From an uncultured Duganella sp. (GTDB taxonomy: Bacteria > Pseudomonadota > Gammaproteobacteria > Burkholderiales > Burkholderiaceae), in NCBI GenBank assembly GCA_946482635.1, contig CAMLSG010000229.1, forward strand, positions 1-8,562: a stretch of DNA of 8,562 bases, read 5' to 3'. The notes below the pieces were generated by a model that had not been told where the DNA came from, made no database searches, and was given only the letters and a program-made list of their open reading frames with translations. Below, one piece after another: positions 5,966 through 8,562 of the stretch. Each line of letters begins with the position of its first letter. The stretch's first letter is position 1. The position numbers and the translations under genes are program-made.

Positions 5966-8562
5966 ATGAAGCAGCGCACCCTCGTGGCGGCCCTCCTGCC
6001 GGCCCTCGCGGCGCTTTCGGCCGCCGCAGCGCCAACCACGGCCCTCACCGCAGCCCCAACCGCCGCAACGCCGCACACGCTCGCTTCTTGTGACGGCCCG
6101 CACGAAACCGTGCTGGCTCGCACGCAAGGCTTCGACGCCCGCGCATTGTGGCTGGATGGCCGCCTGGCCAAATGGACCGGCGTCCAGGCCGAAGGCAGCT
6201 TCAAACTCTATTACGCGACTGCGGCCGGCATCAGCGCCCCGCAAGGCGCCACTGTCAGCGGAGCGGATGGCGCCTTGCCCCTGGCGGCAACGACGGAAAC
6301 ACTTCCCGCACCCCTGGCCGCGCGCTTCAAATACGCGGGCGACGGCGTAGTGCTGGCGCTCTCCGCCGCCGACCGCACTCGCCTGCCTACACTTCTGGCG
6401 AAGCAACTCGTGCTGGTGCAGGAAAATGCCGACGGCACCGTGCGCGACGCCACTTCCTTGCAGGTGCCCGGTGCGCTCGACGATATTTATGCCAGCGCCG
6501 AACAGGCGACTGATCTCGGCGCCAGCATCGGCAATGCCGGTACCACCTTCAAGCTATGGGCGCCGACCGCGCAACGCGTTTCGGTCTGCGTTTTCGATAC
6601 CGGCAGCAGCAAGCCAAAATCCATCGCCACCATGCGCGCTGACGCCAAAACCGGCATCTGGTCCGCCAGCGCACGCGGCAACCTGTCGGGCCGCTACTAT
6701 AAATACGTAGTGGACGTAATAGCGCCCAAGACTGGCCTGGTGCGCAACGTCGTCACCGACCCGTATTCGGTCAGCCTGGCCACAGATTCCACGCGCAGCT
6801 ACATCGCCGACCTGGCCGACCCGCGCCTTGCCCCGCCCGGCTGGAACAAGGACCTGCCGCCGGCCAAGGTCAAAGCGCAACCGGACATGTCGATCTACGA
6901 ACTGCATGTGCGCGATTTCTCGATCAACGACCTGTCGGTCAGCGCCATGAACCGCGGCAAATACACTGCCTTCCGCGAATCCGGCTCCAACGGCATGAAG
7001 CACCTCGCCATGCTGGCCAAAGCCGGCCTGACCGACGTGCACCTGCTGCCGGTATATGACCTGGGCAGCGTGCCGGAAAAAGGCTGCGTCGCCCCTGTCG
7101 TGCATGGGGCACCTGACAGCGACCAGCAGCAGAAAATCGTCAGCGACAATGCGTTGAAGGACTGCTATAACTGGGGCTACGACCCGTGGCATTACAACGC
7201 GCCGGAAGGCAGCTATAGCACCGACGCCTCCGACGGCGCTCGCCGCATCATCGAACTGCGTGAAATGGTGATGGCGCTGCACAAGACCGGCCTGCGCGTC
7301 GGCACCGACGTGGTCTACAACCACACCTACCGCGGTGGCCAGCACGAACGCTCGGTGCTGGACCGCATCGTTCCGGGCTACTACCAGCGCCTGAACCTGA
7401 AAGGCGAAATCGAAAGCTCCACCTGCTGCTTCAACACGGCCACCGAGAACCGCATGATGGCCAAGCTGATGATCGATTCGGCCGAACTGTGGACGAAGCA
7501 TTACCACATCGACTCCTTCCGCTTCGACCTGATGGGCCACCAGCCGCGCGCCGCAATGGAAGCGCTGCAGGCGCGCGTCAACAAGGCTGCCGGGCGCCAT
7601 GTGAACCTGATCGGCGAAGGCTGGAACTTCGGCGAAGTGGCCGACGGTGCCCGCTTCGTTCAGGCTTCGCAACTGTCGCTGAACGGCAGCGGCATCGGCA
7701 CTTTCAGCGATCGCGGGCGCGATGCCGTGCGTGGCGGCGGCGCAGGGGATTCGGGCCCGCAGATGGTCGCGCAGCAGGGATTTATCAATGGCCTGGTGTA
7801 CGACCCGAACGCAGGCTCCGGCTTGCGTCCGGTAACGGATTTGATGAAGGCATCCGACCTCGTGAAGGTCGGCCTGGCCGGGTCAATCCGCAGCTATCGC
7901 ATGCAAACCTTTACCGGCGAGACCAGGGAACTGCAGGCCATCGTTTATGGCGGCAACCAGCCAGCCGGCTACGCCAGCCAGCCAGGCGAAGTAGTCAATT
8001 ACGTGGAGAACCACGACAACCAGACGCTGTACGACATCAATGCCCTGAAGCTGCCGGTGTCCGTCACCAGTGCCGACCGGGCACGCGTGCAGATGCTGGC
8101 GGCGGCGATCAATGCATTCTCGCAGGGCGTGGCGTATTACCATGCCGGATTCGAGATCCTGCGCTCGAAGTCGATGGACCGCAACAGTTTCGAATCGGGC
8201 GACTGGTTCAATCGCCTCGATTGGACCTACCAGACCAACTACTTCGGTTCGGGCCTGCCGCCAGCTGCGGACAATGGCAAGGACTACGCCCTGCTTCAGC
8301 CTTTGCTGGCCAACCCTGCGTTGCGGCCAACGCCCGTCGACATCGCGTTTGCGCGCGATACCTTCCGCGACTTGCTGCGCATTCGCGCCAGCAGCACGCT
8401 GTTCCGGATGCGGACGGCGGAAGACATCAAGCAACGCCTGCACTTCCTGAATACGGGTCCTGAACAAGTAGCGACTGTGGTAGCGGCACGCCTTGACGGC
8501 GCCGGCTATGAAGGGGCAGGATTTAGAACTATTGCGTACTTCATCAACGTGGACAAGGTGGA
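5966..8562 (+). CDS. pulA: Secreted type I pullulanase (GH13 alpha-1,6-glucosidase), 3' end missing
   Basis: This enzyme hydrolyses alpha-1,6 branch points in pullulan, glycogen or starch-derived dextrins. The frame is open for 865 codons from the ATG to the window end. A Sec signal peptide (residues 1 to about 21, cleavage near AAA|AP) is followed by an Ala/Thr/Pro stretch, a pullulanase N2-like domain (about 42-165), a CBM48 domain (about 190-285, with FKLWAPTAQRV at 195 onward), the GH13 barrel (about 310-800) and the start of the C-terminal beta domain. Diagnostic motifs are YNWGYDP (401-407); region I DVVYNH (448-453); region II FRFDLMGH with nucleophile Asp521; region III IGEGW with acid/base Glu551; region IV ENHDN with His683 and Asp684. 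All catalytic residues are present. No CBM41 is seen. GGAG at 5957-5960 sits 5 bases before the ATG. Roughly 50-120 C-terminal residues probably lie beyond the window. Confidence 0.93.
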   Translation, partial: MKQRTLVAALLPALAALSAAAAPTTALTAAPTAATPHTLASCDGPHETVLARTQGFDARALWLDGRLAKWTGVQAEGSFKLYYATAAGISAPQGATVSGADGALPLAATTETLPAPLAARFKYAGDGVVLALSAADRTRLPTLLAKQLVLVQENADGTVRDATSLQVPGALDDIYASAEQATDLGASIGNAGTTFKLWAPTAQRVSVCVFDTGSSKPKSIATMRADAKTGIWSASARGNLSGRYYKYVVDVIAPKTGLVRNVVTDPYSVSLATDSTRSYIADLADPRLAPPGWNKDLPPAKVKAQPDMSIYELHVRDFSINDLSVSAMNRGKYTAFRESGSNGMKHLAMLAKAGLTDVHLLPVYDLGSVPEKGCVAPVVHGAPDSDQQQKIVSDNALKDCYNWGYDPWHYNAPEGSYSTDASDGARRIIELREMVMALHKTGLRVGTDVVYNHTYRGGQHERSVLDRIVPGYYQRLNLKGEIESSTCCFNTATENRMMAKLMIDSAELWTKHYHIDSFRFDLMGHQPRAAMEALQARVNKAAGRHVNLIGEGWNFGEVADGARFVQASQLSLNGSGIGTFSDRGRDAVRGGGAGDSGPQMVAQQGFINGLVYDPNAGSGLRPVTDLMKASDLVKVGLAGSIRSYRMQTFTGETRELQAIVYGGNQPAGYASQPGEVVNYVENHDNQTLYDINALKLPVSVTSADRARVQMLAAAINAFSQGVAYYHAGFEILRSKSMDRNSFESGDWFNRLDWTYQTNYFGSGLPPAADNGKDYALLQPLLANPALRPTPVDIAFARDTFRDLLRIRASSTLFRMRTAEDIKQRLHFLNTGPEQVATVVAARLDGAGYEGAGFRTIAYFINVDKV

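Noticed and set aside
6080..6091. Lipobox-like LASC at pullulanase residues 39-42
   Set aside because: The four residues fit the lipobox pattern, but the preceding stretch (Thr/Pro/Ala, with His37) is not a hydrophobic signal core; a normal signal peptide cleavage near residue 21 fits better.
7489..8463. 324-codon + strand open frame inside the pullulanase gene
   Set aside because: It is out of frame with pulA, which shows conserved catalytic regions II-IV over the same bases; the alternative product is Arg/Pro-rich without family features.

Overview
The window carries six protein-coding genes, all on the + strand. It looks like chromosome of a GC-rich proteobacterium. High third-position GC and closest-feeling resemblance of the kinase, regulator and pullulanase to beta-proteobacterial proteins (Oxalobacteraceae such as Massilia or Duganella) suggest that origin, but this is an impression from sequence style, not a search result. 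No RNA gene, insertion sequence, CRISPR array or phage gene was seen.

Region 1 (1-2669) is a three-gene ABC importer of the NitT/TauT (SsuABC-like) class: a secreted substrate-binding protein, a permease and an ATPase, tightly spaced and each with a good ribosome binding site. Just upstream lies a close match to a sigma-54 (-24/-12) promoter at 13-28. The substrate cannot be read from the sequence.

Region 2 (2680-5903) is a two-component pair of the DctB/DctD type: a membrane sensor kinase with a periplasmic ligand-binding domain, and a sigma-54-activating response regulator whose start overlaps the kinase stop. The pair begins only 10 bases after the ATPase gene. A perfect palindrome covers the kinase start codon. 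The regulator has an unusual Ala/Gly-rich linker of about 85 residues before its DNA-binding helix-turn-helix. The simplest model is one regulated unit: the kinase senses an extracellular (probably carboxylate) ligand, the regulator drives the sigma-54 promoter, and the importer takes up that or a related compound.

Region 3 (5904-8562) is a separate function: a 62-base intergenic stretch with two tandem TGTAG-N5-CTAC half-palindromes around a weak -10-like element, followed by a secreted type I pullulanase (GH13) that runs off the end of the window with all catalytic residues present. It degrades alpha-1,6 branch points in alpha-glucans and has no obvious link to the transporter cluster.

No radically new system is evident. 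The most interesting points are the sigma-54/DctBD/ABC-importer circuit, the palindrome on the kinase start, and the apparent tandem operator in front of the pullulanase gene.
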